Origin: Silene conica
Taxonomy: Eukaryota; Streptophyta; Magnoliopsida; Caryophyllales; Caryophyllaceae
NCBI GenBank assembly: GCA_029255685.2
Contig: CM055316.2
Span: 79,854,861-79,918,860 of the forward strand
Direction: 5' to 3'
Length of the DNA: 64,000 nt
This document shows, in pieces, positions 24,309 to 35,244 of the stretch. Each line of letters opens with the position of its first letter. Position 1 is the first letter of the stretch. Below the pieces are notes generated by a model, which searched no databases, was not told the DNA's origin, and was given only the letters and a program-made list of their open reading frames with translations. The position numbers and the translations under genes are program-made.

Positions 24309-26018
24309 ATGGCATTACATTCTGTATATCTTGATTTTCTGGATAAGTTTGCTTGTGCCCATGTTAGTGATGGGTTTATTGATGATGATGGGGAAAGAAT
24401 GATAGGTCATTTTGCGAAAATGAATGGGTCATTTACTTTGGCCTTGTCTGAGGTGAGAGTGCTTAAAGACAGAGGAAACGTCCTTTTTAGGCAAAATCAC
24501 TTTGATGAGGCCGCTTCGTGTTATGATGCGGCTTGTAAGCTTTTTGGTATTAGCATGGGTGGTATTGGAAGTGAGGATATTCAACTGTTATCTGACCTCG
24601 CAATCTCCCTTAATTCTAATCTGGCGGCTTGTGCCCTGAAACTTGAGGAATTCAGAGCTGTTTTGGATCTATGTACCATGATTTTGGAATCATTTCCAAA
24701 AAATGTCAAGGCTCGTTTTCGTAGGGCAATGGCGTATATGAAGTTGAATAGGTTTTTGGAAGCAAAAGTGGATCTGGTGGAAGCATTGGGGGTAGAACCT
24801 AAAAATAAGGATGTTATGAGGGAATTAGAGGTGGTTAAATGTCAACTCCTTGTTAAGGCTAATGGTAAAAGAGTGTTGGAGGGCGTTTCGTCTGATGAAA
24901 GGGGTGTGAACAATAAGAAGCAGGTGCATACTTCGGATATTGTGTATGCTCCTGAAAGTAATATAGAAGATTGTGAGAGTGTGGTCATGGAGGCGTCGGA
25001 AGCCCACGAAGAGGTGAATGTAAAGGAAAAAGTGAGGGGGTATATGGAGATGGCTGAAGCAAAAAATAGTGATACGACTAATCAGAACTCGGGTTTGGAG
25101 ATGAATGGTGCTAAGAAATCTTCTCTTGAATTTTCAAAAAAGGGGGGAGGTCATTCCCGTTTGAGGATTTCTGGACAGGATTATCAAAAGCTTCTCCAAG
25201 GTAATAAGTTGATGTATTACCACAACAACGATCTGTCAACTATAACAATTCAGATTAGTCATATTGAGCCTATGAAGGAGGAAAAAAGTACAAGTGAGTT
25301 TTGTAAGAAGGATAAGAAAAAGAGAAGGAGACTCTCTAAACCCCGTAAACGTAAAATGGGGGTTCAAAAGGATGTTTTGTCTCCTTCTGCAGAAGCCAAC
25401 AATATAGTTAATGATGGTGGTTCAAGGAAATCTCATAGCGGTGATACTAGCTGGAGCACCTCCTCCGTTGGAGACAACTTCTCCTCTCTTAATTTCCAAG
25501 CGCCCCAAGAGAGTCCTTTGGTTGCTGAGCCTCTTGTTTTGAAGAAGGATACACCTACCATCTCTACTTACCCTTTGGACAATCCTGAACTAAAAGCTAA
25601 CCAGTTTTTTTGTTTTTCGGCCAGTTCTAAGAAGAGCAGGATTTCTTTGTTTGGAAAACACTTGCGCGCCCCTACCTCATATATCCCTTGCAGGTCGAAG
25701 AGGATAGGAATTTCTACCTTCAAGAAAAATCATAGCCAAGGGGATGAATCTCCGAGACACAATTTATCTACTTTCTCTAAAAGTAGATATTCTTCCAGTA
25801 AATTTCTACGTCCTCGTGGCGTAAGTGTGTCTTGTTGCAGGTACTCCTCGAAAGCTCAATTGATAAGGAAGAGAAAAGAAGTTCTCGCTCAGTTGGAGAA
25901 ATCAGATCGTCCTCTAAAGAAGCCTATAATTTGTGTCAACCCTGTCGGTAGTTTAATCTCTTTTTATAAAAATGTAATAAATAAGTCTGATCCGGAGGAT
26001 CGGGTGGACATTATGTAA
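24309..26018 (+). CDS. TPR-domain protein, intronless
   Basis: A 569-residue frame from the ATG at 24309. The frame stays open upstream, but there is no earlier ATG and the upstream part looks like leader sequence. Residues 48-81 (VLKDRGNVLFRQNHFDEAASCYDAAC), about 94-131 and 132-165 (KARFRRAMAYMKLNRFLEAKVDL) form three TPR-like repeats. They resemble the TPR domains of FKBP-type co-chaperones, which bind Hsp90/Hsp70 C-termini. There is no prolyl isomerase domain. The rest is low-complexity, with a basic cluster at 333-349 (KKDKKKRRRLSKPRKRK) that could be a nuclear localisation signal. I do not recognise the C-terminal 400 residues. A short run of 11-12 A begins about 25 bases after the stop. 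Chaperone-related function is inference only. Confidence 0.7.
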   Translation: MALHSVYLDFLDKFACAHVSDGFIDDDGERMIGHFAKMNGSFTLALSEVRVLKDRGNVLFRQNHFDEAASCYDAACKLFGISMGGIGSEDIQLLSDLAISLNSNLAACALKLEEFRAVLDLCTMILESFPKNVKARFRRAMAYMKLNRFLEAKVDLVEALGVEPKNKDVMRELEVVKCQLLVKANGKRVLEGVSSDERGVNNKKQVHTSDIVYAPESNIEDCESVVMEASEAHEEVNVKEKVRGYMEMAEAKNSDTTNQNSGLEMNGAKKSSLEFSKKGGGHSRLRISGQDYQKLLQGNKLMYYHNNDLSTITIQISHIEPMKEEKSTSEFCKKDKKKRRRLSKPRKRKMGVQKDVLSPSAEANNIVNDGGSRKSHSGDTSWSTSSVGDNFSSLNFQAPQESPLVAEPLVLKKDTPTISTYPLDNPELKANQFFCFSASSKKSRISLFGKHLRAPTSYIPCRSKRIGISTFKKNHSQGDESPRHNLSTFSKSRYSSSKFLRPRGVSVSCCRYSSKAQLIRKRKEVLAQLEKSDRPLKKPIICVNPVGSLISFYKNVINKSDPEDRVDIM

Positions 26019-26401
26019 GAACCCTTTCTTTACTGTTGCCAAAAAAAAAAATGTTATTTTTTGTCTCGTTTTTTTGCTTATAAAAGAAAGATAAGTCTGT
26101 GTAGCGTCATTTTATCAAGCATTCCCCTACACAAGTATTTATGCATTAACATTAAAAAACCAATAAGAAGTGCAAGAATTCTCATTAGAAAAACTGAACA
26201 TGCTTAAAAGAGCAACTCATGATCTCAACTCTAAAACAGGAATGAACAACAAAACGAGAAATCAAGAGATATAATCTAGTAAGTATACATGAAATAAATA
26301 GCTAGACTCTTAACATAATTAAACACCCTTGAAAGAAAAGGAAAAATGATACTATGTCAACAATGGGTGAAGATGTTGGCACTTAAGGCGATAAATCAGG
26401 C

Positions 26402-27133
26402 TCAAGCCGACGGAGACAATGCTTCATCTAGGGGTGAGTCCACAACAGGTTCCATAGAAGATTCTGGTGGTGGGACTAGCTCAAGAGGATTGTTGTTGTC
26501 ATTGTCGTCGTTGTCGTTGTTATTTGGTGAAGATGCTGGTGATAAATCAACTACCGTTGGTGGTGGGGATGGTTCTATAGAAGGTTGCGATGGTTGGGTT
26601 AGCTTCAGAGGGTTGTTGTTGTTGTCATTGTTGTCGTTATTGTTGCTGTTGTTGTTATTGTTGGTGTTGTTGTTGTTGGTATTGTTGTTGATGTTGTTGT
26701 TGTTGTTGTTACTATTATTATTATGATGATTATTAATAATAAAAGTAATGTTGTTGTTATTGTTGTTTCCGTTATTGTTGCCGTTGCTGTTGTTGTTGCC
26801 GTTGCCATTGTTGTTGTTGTTGCCGTTGTTGTTTCCGTTGTTGTTGTTGTTGCCGTTGCCGTTGTTGTTACCGTTATTGTTGCCGTTGTTGTTGCCGTTG
26901 CCGTTGCCGTTGTTGTTGCCGTTGCCGTTGCCGTTGTTGTTGTTGTTGTCGTTGTCGTTGTTGTTGTTATTGTCGTTGCCGTTGTTGTTGTTGTTGCCGT
27001 TGTTGTTGTTATTGCCGTTGCCGTTGTTGTTGTTGTTGCCGTTGTTGTTGCCGTTGTTGTTGTTGTTGCCGTTGTTGTTGTCGTTGCCGTTGCCATTGCC
27101 ATTGTTGTTGCCGTTGCCGTTGTTGTTACCGTT

Positions 27134-27176
<43 letters not shown>

Positions 27177-27757
27177 TTTTTGCCGTTGTCATCGTTGGAT
27201 GGTGATGTTGGTGTTAAGGGGGGTGAAGGTATTGGTGATAAATCAACAATATTTGATGGAGGGAGTGGTCCCATAGAAGGTTCTATTGGTAGGACCGGCT
27301 CCAGAGGGGATGGTGCTAGTGCTACTGGCGGTATGGGCGGTGTGTCTGCAGGTATCGTAGGCGTTATAGAAACTTTAGATTTGAAATTGCAGATCTCTCC
27401 CTTAGGGATGCGTGTCACCTTTCCAAAACGATCTGTACGTGTGGCAAAAAGTTTTCGACAGAAGCCGGGTTTTAAGGGACTTCGTAGCTTGATTGATCCC
27501 GGTTGAATTTCACGGCATATCCGTTTTCCTGCTTTATCACGGCCGTTACAACGGTAAAGTACGCCGGGAACTAGTTCTTGCATTATTCGTCGGTGCTGAA
27601 CCATCATGGATTGGCTAATACCGACAATGATCGAGTTTAGTTGGACTGAATTTTTGATTTTGTTGTTATCGGAATTAGCATAAACGTCTCTAGCCATTAC
27701 AATGAGGGCTAGAGCTACTAGGCCAAATGCCATTGTAATTTGTGTTATCTTCCTCAT
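26402..27757 (-). CDS. Secreted Asn/Gly-rich protein, type A copy 3
   Basis: Intronless 451-residue frame from the ATG at 27757. Signal peptide core AFGLVALALIVMA with likely cleavage after VYA27, cysteines at 70, 81, 100 and 123, proline-rich spacer, Asn/Gly tract of about 190 residues and tail ending SPSA. The core cysteine segment differs from copies 1 and 2 by conservative changes (for example KGEICNF for KGELCNF). TATAAATAGAGC lies on the minus strand about 85 bp upstream. The gene is separated from copy 2 by Helitrons and the TPR gene. Confidence 0.8.
26605..27190 (-). repeat. AAC/GGC codon repeat encoding the Asn/Gly tract, copy 3
   Basis: GTT/GCC triplet array on the + strand, about 585 bp, with the conserved IINNHH-encoding patch near 26712-26740. 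Confidence 0.9.
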
Positions 27758-29626
27758 CTTTAGGAGTAAAAAAGAAGATTAATTGAGAGCAAATTAAATT
27801 AAATGTGTTTACGGTTGGATTATTAGGATGAATTCATAGCTCTATTTATATGCACTAAAATCATGTAAAATGTAGTCTTAATCACGTTTGTAAATAGTGA
27901 TGAAATTGTGCTTCTCCACTAATCACCCCTATTACATGTTAATTAACATTTGATCCAAGATTATCATGGATTTTGTTGGTAATCTTATATTAAAATTATT
28001 ATGCTGAAAATCATTTATATTTGATTAATATTGTTATTTTTGGTGCGTCCTTATTTGATTAATGTTGTTGGTGGTTGTTCAAAATTCTTGTATAACTTCT
28101 CTTCACGTCTGGCTACTAATCGACTTACTATAAAAGTTATGGTTACGATAATTTTTAGTTATTTTTATTCATACTCATAGACGGTCCAAAGTTATTTATA
28201 TATCGGGACGGCTTTTGAATCTCTACTATTAAGAGATAGTATTAGACGGCTTAATTAATAATTAGCACGGTGTGCTTCACATATCGATTATTAGTGATGG
28301 GTTACACACTTACGCGTTGTTTTTCCGGTTTATTTTTTCACTTCAGCTCCTAGACTGTATGTTGAAGATGAAATAAGCATTTTGCAATTATTGAAGAAAA
28401 AAATGAACAAATATCGGATGTATTACCTCATATTTTATTTGTTATTGAACATATGAATATATTTTTTAGCTTATTACTCAAACTTGAATTGTTTCTGAGT
28501 ATATGTGTAATTTTTGTGAGCTTATTAATTAAAGATTATAAATAAATTTTGATTTTTTTTCCGTCAAAACTAAAATTTAACTAAGGTTATATGTAATGTT
28601 TTGAGTTTTATTGTAATTTTTTGATCTTGAACTCATAAATTTTATAAGAACAATCATATTTTTTCATAGAAAGCTCAAAAACATTATTATAATGCTCAGA
28701 AACTATAAAAGTAATAATAGTACTACATCGGGATGTATGATCCACTTACCGATTATTGCATTGGTTAGATTTTGAGATGGGAAAAAAGGAGAAAAAGTAA
28801 CGTACATTGGATATATTACCTCGGATTTTATTTCTTTTTGAGCATATGTGTATTTTTTTTTTTTCTGAGGTCATTACCTCAAACTCTATTTGTTTTTTAG
28901 AATATGTGTATTGTTTTTAAGCCTATTAAAGTTTACAAGTTAGATTTTAATTTTTTTTTTTTTTTGATAAAGGGTAAGTTTTATATATCATGGAGAAAAT
29001 TACAAGGAGATCCAAGAACAACTTCAGCAAGAAGGACTAATCATAGGAGCTTAGATTACAATGCATACGAGTTTTAAAGAAACTGACTAATTCTTTCTTA
29101 ATTCGATCAATTACAATGCTTGGACGAATAACAGCCTGCTCATTTTTTGCTTCATCAAAACTCTAATTTAATTACACTTATAGGTAATTTTTGAGTTTTA
29201 TTATAATTTTTTGAGCTTGATATACAAAACTCAAAATCTATACTCAAAAACTATATAATTGGTGTTAATACATCAGATGTATAATCCACTTATTACTTGG
29301 AAAAAAGGGACAAGTTTTTTTAGTTTGTGTTCAGGTTGAAGGGTATAGGATTGGAAAATTGAGTTAAATTGTGTGGGATTAGTAAAATTATGTGCTTAGG
29401 TAATACTTATTTTTTTTGCAAGTATTTGGCTAATAGTTTATTTAACTAAATACGCTAGTTGAAATGAAATACTTCCTCTGTCCCAATGAAATATTTACGC
29501 TTACGTTATTTTGTGAGAGGACCTCTCAATTTCTACATTTTTGCAAGTTTCAAAGTTTAACCCAATTATCACTGAACTAACACCACTTGCTTACTTAAAA
29601 TAAGTTAGTTTCCATTTTTTGTATAT
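27758..29626. other. Promoter of type A copy 3, then non-coding repeats
   Basis: 27758-28360 is the conserved upstream block, with an empty GGGACGGC site at about 28203. 28400-29280 contains diverged repeats with CTCAAAAA and TTTTTGAGTTTTAT motifs related to 16385-16720. Inside, 28945-29155 (poly(T), then GATAAAGGGTAAGTTTTATA) looks like the 3' end of a 5'-truncated LINE on the minus strand. Comparison with 28541-28600 supports it as an insertion. No gene was seen. Confidence 0.5.
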
Positions 29627-29890
29627 TACTCCCTCCGTCTCAGCAGGTTCTTTACATTTACTTTTTGACACTATTCACAAGTCAAGAGAATCTATCTATA
29701 ATATTCTCGACAATCTATAAGAAGAAACATAGTCATGTGGGATCTTGTTTGATTCGTCTTTGTGAGTAGATTAAGAATATCAAATTTTATAATTTTTATA
29801 AATGCAAAATGAAAGATATTAATGATGTAATATGCACCTCGACAAATGTGAAAAAGTAAACGTAAAGAATCCGCTGAGACGGAGGGAGTA
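29627..29890. mobile_element. Stowaway MITE (Tc1/mariner type)
   Basis: The termini CTCCCTCCGTCTCAGC are perfect inverted repeats that continue with few mismatches for over 40 bp. The element (29629-29888, 260 bp) is flanked by TA on both sides, as for Stowaway elements. Confidence 0.92.
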
Positions 29891-29909
29891 TGATGATTCC
29901 CTCATATCT

Positions 29910-30447
29910 ATAGAACTTAGGGGTGTTCATTCAGTGGTCCGGATCAAAGACCAGACCAGACCGGACCGAATTTTATTTGGCCCGGTCCACGGTCCACCTA
30001 TTTGCCCTAGTTTGGTCTTCGGTCCGGTCCTGGACCAAACCGAATGGACCGCGGACCGGACCATGGACCGAACTTATATGAGAAATGAATTTTCTAAATT
30101 GTAATATTATTGATTTTATTTCTACTTTGTTTACGTGTATTATAACATGTATAATTATGTAGTTAAATCTAGTAAAAAGACAATGTTGCTTATTTTGATC
30201 GTTAAAAATTTCTCGAGTTCTAATTTTACATGTCAAATCATGTCAATGACGACAATCATATTTGGTCCACTTTGATCTATTTGGTCCGGTCCGGTCCGGT
30301 CCACAACTTTTTATGGCCCAGACCGGACCAGACCAATATTAATACGACCCGGTCCTCGGTCCACCCTTTATCCCTTATTTGGTTTTTAACCAGAGAGTTT
30401 GGTCCAATTCAGTCCGATTCCGGACCAATAAACACCCTACTAGAACT
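29910..30447. mobile_element. hAT-like non-autonomous element rich in GGTCCGG, second copy
   Basis: Begins TAGGGGTGTTCATTC (29918) and ends AATAAACACCCTA (30439). Flanks ATAGAACT and CTAGAACT match at seven of eight bases. The interior has GGTCCGGTCC runs in both orientations around a unique AT-rich core. Same family type as 6489-6951. Confidence 0.72.
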
Positions 30448-30855
30448 TTTATTCTATTTTCATACAGGAAATACAAAGGTGAATTAGGATGAATAAAGTA
30501 TAAAATGTTCATCAAATGCACCTTCGTATTTCTGATATACTCCCTTAGTCCGAATCATTTCCACAAATTCAAAGGTATTGTATGTAATATATTAATTATT
30601 CATCGGTGTTATTCTTTGTCTCGATCGTTTGTTTATAAAACAAAGATAAGTATCAATATATAGCTTAAATTCATTTAATCAACCAATTAATATAAAAGTT
30701 AAAAATGAATGAATTCTTTATTATTAGAAAAATAGAATAATATGCTTAGGAGACCAACTCATGATCTCAACCCTAAAAATGAAAAAAACATACAAGAGAA
30801 ATTAAGATAAGCAAACACACCTGAAAGCAAATAAATAGACTCACTCTTAACATAA

Positions 30856-30936
30856 TTGTTGAGATATTGACATAATAATATAGAATAATATATTATTCTA
30901 TATTATTATTTCGATATCTCGACAATATCTCAACGA
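30856..30936. repeat. AT-rich palindromic insertion (foldback)
   Basis: About 80 bp capable of a near-complete hairpin: GTTGAGATATTG at the left, CAATATCTCAAC at the right, with AATATATT at the centre. The paralogous site near 63470 lacks it, so it is an insertion. Confidence 0.6.
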
Positions 30937-31018
30937 TAGTAAATAAAGACCCTTGGAAGAAAATAATGGAAAAACAATGATGATATCTCTTCCGAGGATT
31001 ATTGTTGTTTATTAGGAG

Positions 31019-31516
31019 CTAAGGACGTAGTTGGACTGATGCGTTCACAAGATTATTGTTGTTGTTGCTGTTGTTGTTGCCGTTGTTGTTGCTGTTATTG
31101 TTGCCATTGTTGTTACCGTTGTTGTTACCATTGTTGTTGCCGTTGTTGTTACCATTGTTGTTGCCGTTGTTGTTGTTATTGTTGTTGTTGTTGTTATTGT
31201 TGTTGTTATTGCCGTTATTATTATTGTTGTTGTTGCCATTGTTATTGTTGTTGTTGTTACCGTTGTTATTGTTGTTGTTGTTGCCATTGTTGTTGTTGTT
31301 GCCGTTGTTATTGTTGTTGGCGTTGTTATTGCCGTTGCCATTGTTGTTAAGTTGGCCGGAAACAACTTGCAGTAGTTTCCTGTGACGAACCACGGGTTGA
31401 GTAATACCAACTATGACGGAGTCGAATTCAGCATAAGCATCTCTAGCCATGGCAATGAGGGCTAGAGCTACAATGCCTAACATCATACTAGTAGTATTTT
31501 GTGTTATCTTCCTCAT
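31019..31516 (-). CDS. Secreted Asn/Gly-rich protein, type B copy 1
   Basis: A 165-residue frame from the ATG at 31516, the position aligned with the type A starts (MRKITQ in both). The signal peptide core LGIVALALIAMA is followed by DAYA. The mature start FDSVIVGITQPVVRHRKLLQ aligns with type A residues 41-60. The whole four-cysteine and proline segment is then missing, and the protein passes straight into an Asn/Gly tract that ends NASVQLRP. A TATAAAT lies about 92 bp upstream on the minus strand. The function is unknown. The family link rests on the signal peptide, promoter and tract, not on a folded domain. Confidence 0.7.
   Translation of the reverse strand: MRKITQNTTSMMLGIVALALIAMARDAYAEFDSVIVGITQPVVRHRKLLQVVSGQLNNNGNGNNNANNNNNGNNNNNGNNNNNNNGNNNNNNNGNNNNNNNGNNNNNNNNNNNNNNNGNNNGNNNGNNNGNNNGNNNGNNNSNNNGNNNSNNNNNLVNASVQLRP
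31050..31345 (-). repeat. AAC/GGC codon repeat of type B copy 1
   Basis: GTT-rich triplet array with GCC, ACC and ATT triplets. It encodes NNNG-type units of three to eight residues. Confidence 0.85.
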
Positions 31517-32059
31517 CTTTAATTTGGGAGACAAAAGAATTAAGATTAGTTGAGAACAAATTAAATGGTGTTTAAGGTTGGATTATTAGGTTGAATAAAT
31601 TGCTCTATTTATATGCATTAAAATCATGTTAAATAACTAAATAAGTAGTCCTAATCACGTTTGTGAGTAGTGATCAAATTGTGCTTCCCCACTAATTAAT
31701 CACCTTTATTACATGTTAATCATTTATTCCTACCAAAGATTATCAGGGATTCGGTTGTTTCTTGGCAATCTTTTGATTATTATTATTGTTGGGACGGCTT
31801 CATTAACTTCTCTCGAGTGAACCCGCACCCGCTACCTTACCGGGTAAACTATCCGAGGTTGACAAGTTCAAAATCTATTTAGGGATGGACTCGGGTCAAA
31901 ATATTCCACAAGATTTTGTTCTTGAAAGGCTTGAACTCGGGTCTCCTAGGAGCGATTGTGATGTTTGTTAATTAGGTTAATCTTACTCTTAGACTTTTGA
32001 ATCTCTATTAACAAATATTGGACGGCTTTTGATTAGTGTAAACTTAATAATTAATATCA
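31517..32059. other. Promoter of type B copy 1 and flank up to the tRNA
   Basis: The TATAAAT and the block to about 31770 are related to the type A promoters. 31790-32040 holds further diverged unit sequence (GACGGCTTTTGATTAGTG). No gene was seen. Confidence 0.5.
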
Positions 32060-32064
32060 GCGGG

Positions 32065-32107
<43 letters not shown>

Positions 32108-32132
32108 ACGTGTTCGTTCCACGTTCACCGCA
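32060..32132 (+). tRNA. tRNA-Phe (anticodon GAA), possibly impaired
   Basis: 73 nt, starting GCGGGGATAGCTCAG and ending CACCGCA, with all arms at standard positions and anticodon GAA at 32093-32095. The T stem is intact (ACGTG/CACGT), with a compensated A49-T65 pair. The T loop reads TTCGTTC, so position 58 (32117) is T instead of the near-invariant A, which also weakens the B box. A TTTTT pol III stop follows at 32134-32138. There is no intron. It may be functional or a recent pseudogene. Confidence 0.85.
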
Positions 32133-32671
32133 ATTTTTGCGTATAGTAACTAGTTTTGTGACCCATGCAATGCACAAAATAATTTTGTGTTTTTTTTAGA
32201 ATTTTAACATTTATTTTTATTCATAACATAAGAATTTTTTGCACAAATTACAATCAATAATACAAGATAATTACGTATTTCTTAAAAAATAAAAATAGTT
32301 TGAATTACAAAGACAAATAACTTTTTGGGTCAATTACAAAAACAAATATATATGAACAAAATACTCATTCAAAATTTACACAGAAAAATTTTTGCTCTTT
32401 TATTCAAGTCTATCTTTTAATAAAACAATACATGCATAACTTGTCATTTTTTAGCTTACTTTTTTTTACTTTTAATTTTAGCTTGGTTTCGTGCCTTTTA
32501 TATTTCATCTCGTTTTAGATTAATCACATGATGTTTTGCCTTATTTGTATTCACATTCGTTTTATGATGGTTTAAAGTCTATATAAAAAATATTTTGACC
32601 AAAAATAAAACATCAATGTGGCAAAAACTTAATAAACGAATCAAAACATTGTCAAATGTGAATCATTTAAA

Positions 32672-35026
32672 TCTTCTTTATAAAAGCAACAACCACAGTG
32701 CTGACGTGTCAGCCTGTGGTTAATTGCATATTTTTTTTATTTTATTTTATTTTTTAAAGTAAAGGGCCCACCTATTTTTAACAAATTAATTAGTAGATTT
32801 AAAAAAACCATGTCGATTGTGCAATACAATATGGAGCAATAAATAAAATTATGAATATATAATCACATAATTCGATATTTATGATTACAGTAATGAGTAA
32901 CGAGATCAACTAAAAACGCAATCATTTAAATTAATTAAGAAATTGTTGGAATTTGAGAACCGGATCATTTTATGTACTCCAAATTAGAACAAGAGAAAAC
33001 AAAATACTCCATACTAAATAAATACGACTATACGAGTATATAACTTCCATATTTTAAGATAATTAAATAAATCTTCATATTAAAAAATTAATCAAAGAGG
33101 ACGACAAAAAAGAAAAGCACATCGAAAATTTAGAGATCTACTACTAAATTTATAGTTACGGACAATATTAATTAAATCATTTAAATTAAAAGAAAAATGG
33201 GGTTCAAAATAAAACAACCAAATTTGATCTTGAAGGACAACAAACACATAGATAAATGAAAAGAATAGTATAAAATATGCAAAAGTAAATGAAAAAACAA
33301 AAGGAAAAGAACAAAATGCAAAAATTAATCTTGAGTCTTTTTACTTTTATAGGACAAAAATTTTGGCTGTGTTACAAATATTAAAAAAAATACTTGAGAA
33401 ATGAGTGATTTTCTAATGTGCTAAACCATAAAATAATATTTTACATGAAAATCCCATCATATATTATAAATCTAAAACATTGAACTCTTTAAAATGCAAT
33501 GCAAATAGAATAAACTCAAGATCAATAATTTGGGATTATACATCCAAATTTAATAAATCATTGATTAAAATATACAAACTCGAAATTTCTTTAGCTAGAT
33601 ATATAGATATGGATACATTGGTGAATTAATTTGTGTACAAATTGGAAAGTTATTAGTGTAGAAGAAACAAATAGAACCCTGGAATATTGGAATTAAGAGG
33701 GAGCGGCGGAAGTGAGGATTAAAGAATGAGAAGGTTTATGAAAAGAGTGATTACATAATTAGAATTTGTGTTAGATAAATAGAAATTTATGAAGGATATA
33801 ATATTAAGGTTTACTTTTTATTTACTATATATTTATATGATAATATAAATATTTAACAATTCAATTAAATAGTTCTAAACATGTATACGTCACAATTTTT
33901 ATTTCTGTTATGTTTTGCTTAATTGACATATTATAATACTTTTTTCCATTTATATGTTGTTTACATTGCTTCAAAGTTAATTTTTAAAACCTTACATGCA
34001 TGAAAATTTGAAGGGTGCTTATGTTGTTGTAAATATACATATATCCTGTAAATGAAATGTAAACTTCAGTTGGATATATCGAATAAGAAAAATATAAAAA
34101 CATATGACGAATTAAAGAGAACATGTTAGATGTACTAAATGGAAAGGAGATAATATAATAATTTAAAACCTACATGATTCAAAATTTTCATTTTGTCCAC
34201 GTATGAGTTAGATTAAATGAAAATTAGTTTTTAACGTTTGCAAGGAATTGCAATTTTATTAAAACATGTCCAATTTTAAAAACCATTTTTTATCCGAATA
34301 GATTTTTTCTCACATAAACGTAATAAAATAAAGTAAAAACTCAAATTTGATTAACTAAGGCGATGTATCACACTATAACAACTGCTTAACAAACCGAGAA
34401 TCATTTACGTTAATTGAAAATGTAATTTTTGATTCAATTCTAAAAACTTAAATATGATTTTATTTTTTTTATTTAATAAAGGTAGAAAGATTTAAAACTT
34501 TATTTCTAAAGACAATTAACTTTAGGAGAAGATAATTAATTAATATAAAAAAAATCTAAAATAATATTGATTTTTGTATAATAAAATATCTGAAACAACG
34601 TATACTTTAAATATCACTGAACAAAACATTTAGCATAATAACACATTTGAAGTATATGTGATTCATGATATTGCATGAGCAAAGGGTTGTGCTGAATATT
34701 TTAATTTGCAATAACGTAGTGAAAGTTATAGTACAATTTAATACTTATGATTGTACACTATAATAGTTCTTTGTTTTTTTTTTCATTGAAATTTGACTAT
34801 CGTTGTTATGTTTGATATATGACTATATAAATAACAGTTTTATTATTGTTATATTTTAGATACGCTTGATACTTGATAGGTGCAAATTTGGTAATGGCAA
34901 ATGAAATTATGACACACATAGAGAGCAAAATATGACTTCAATTAAAAAGTAACTACCCCTAATAACACACTTTGTAACAATATCCTAAATAACAAACCCG
35001 TGCAATTTGCACGGGTTTAAGACTAG
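32672..35026 (+). mobile_element. Non-autonomous Helitron, plus strand, nested
   Basis: The 3' hairpin CCCGTGCAATTTGCACGGG (34997-35015) is perfect and followed by TTTAAGACTAG and T. The 5' end TCTTCTTTATAAAAGC follows an A. 2.35 kb without coding capacity. Confidence 0.78.
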
Positions 35027-35244
35027 TTAAACCAAATGGAAAACATGAATTCAAATATACAGCTAACGATTCGTAAATACCAACACAATATCACAAATTA
35101 GAATATATTTTATTGAACAACAACAACAACGACGACAACAACACTCAACAATAATTCTCAATATACTCATTATCATCAAATAAATAAATTAAACCGGCCA
35201 TGAAATATCCACAACGTAAAAACTCATTGGCAATATATATTAAG

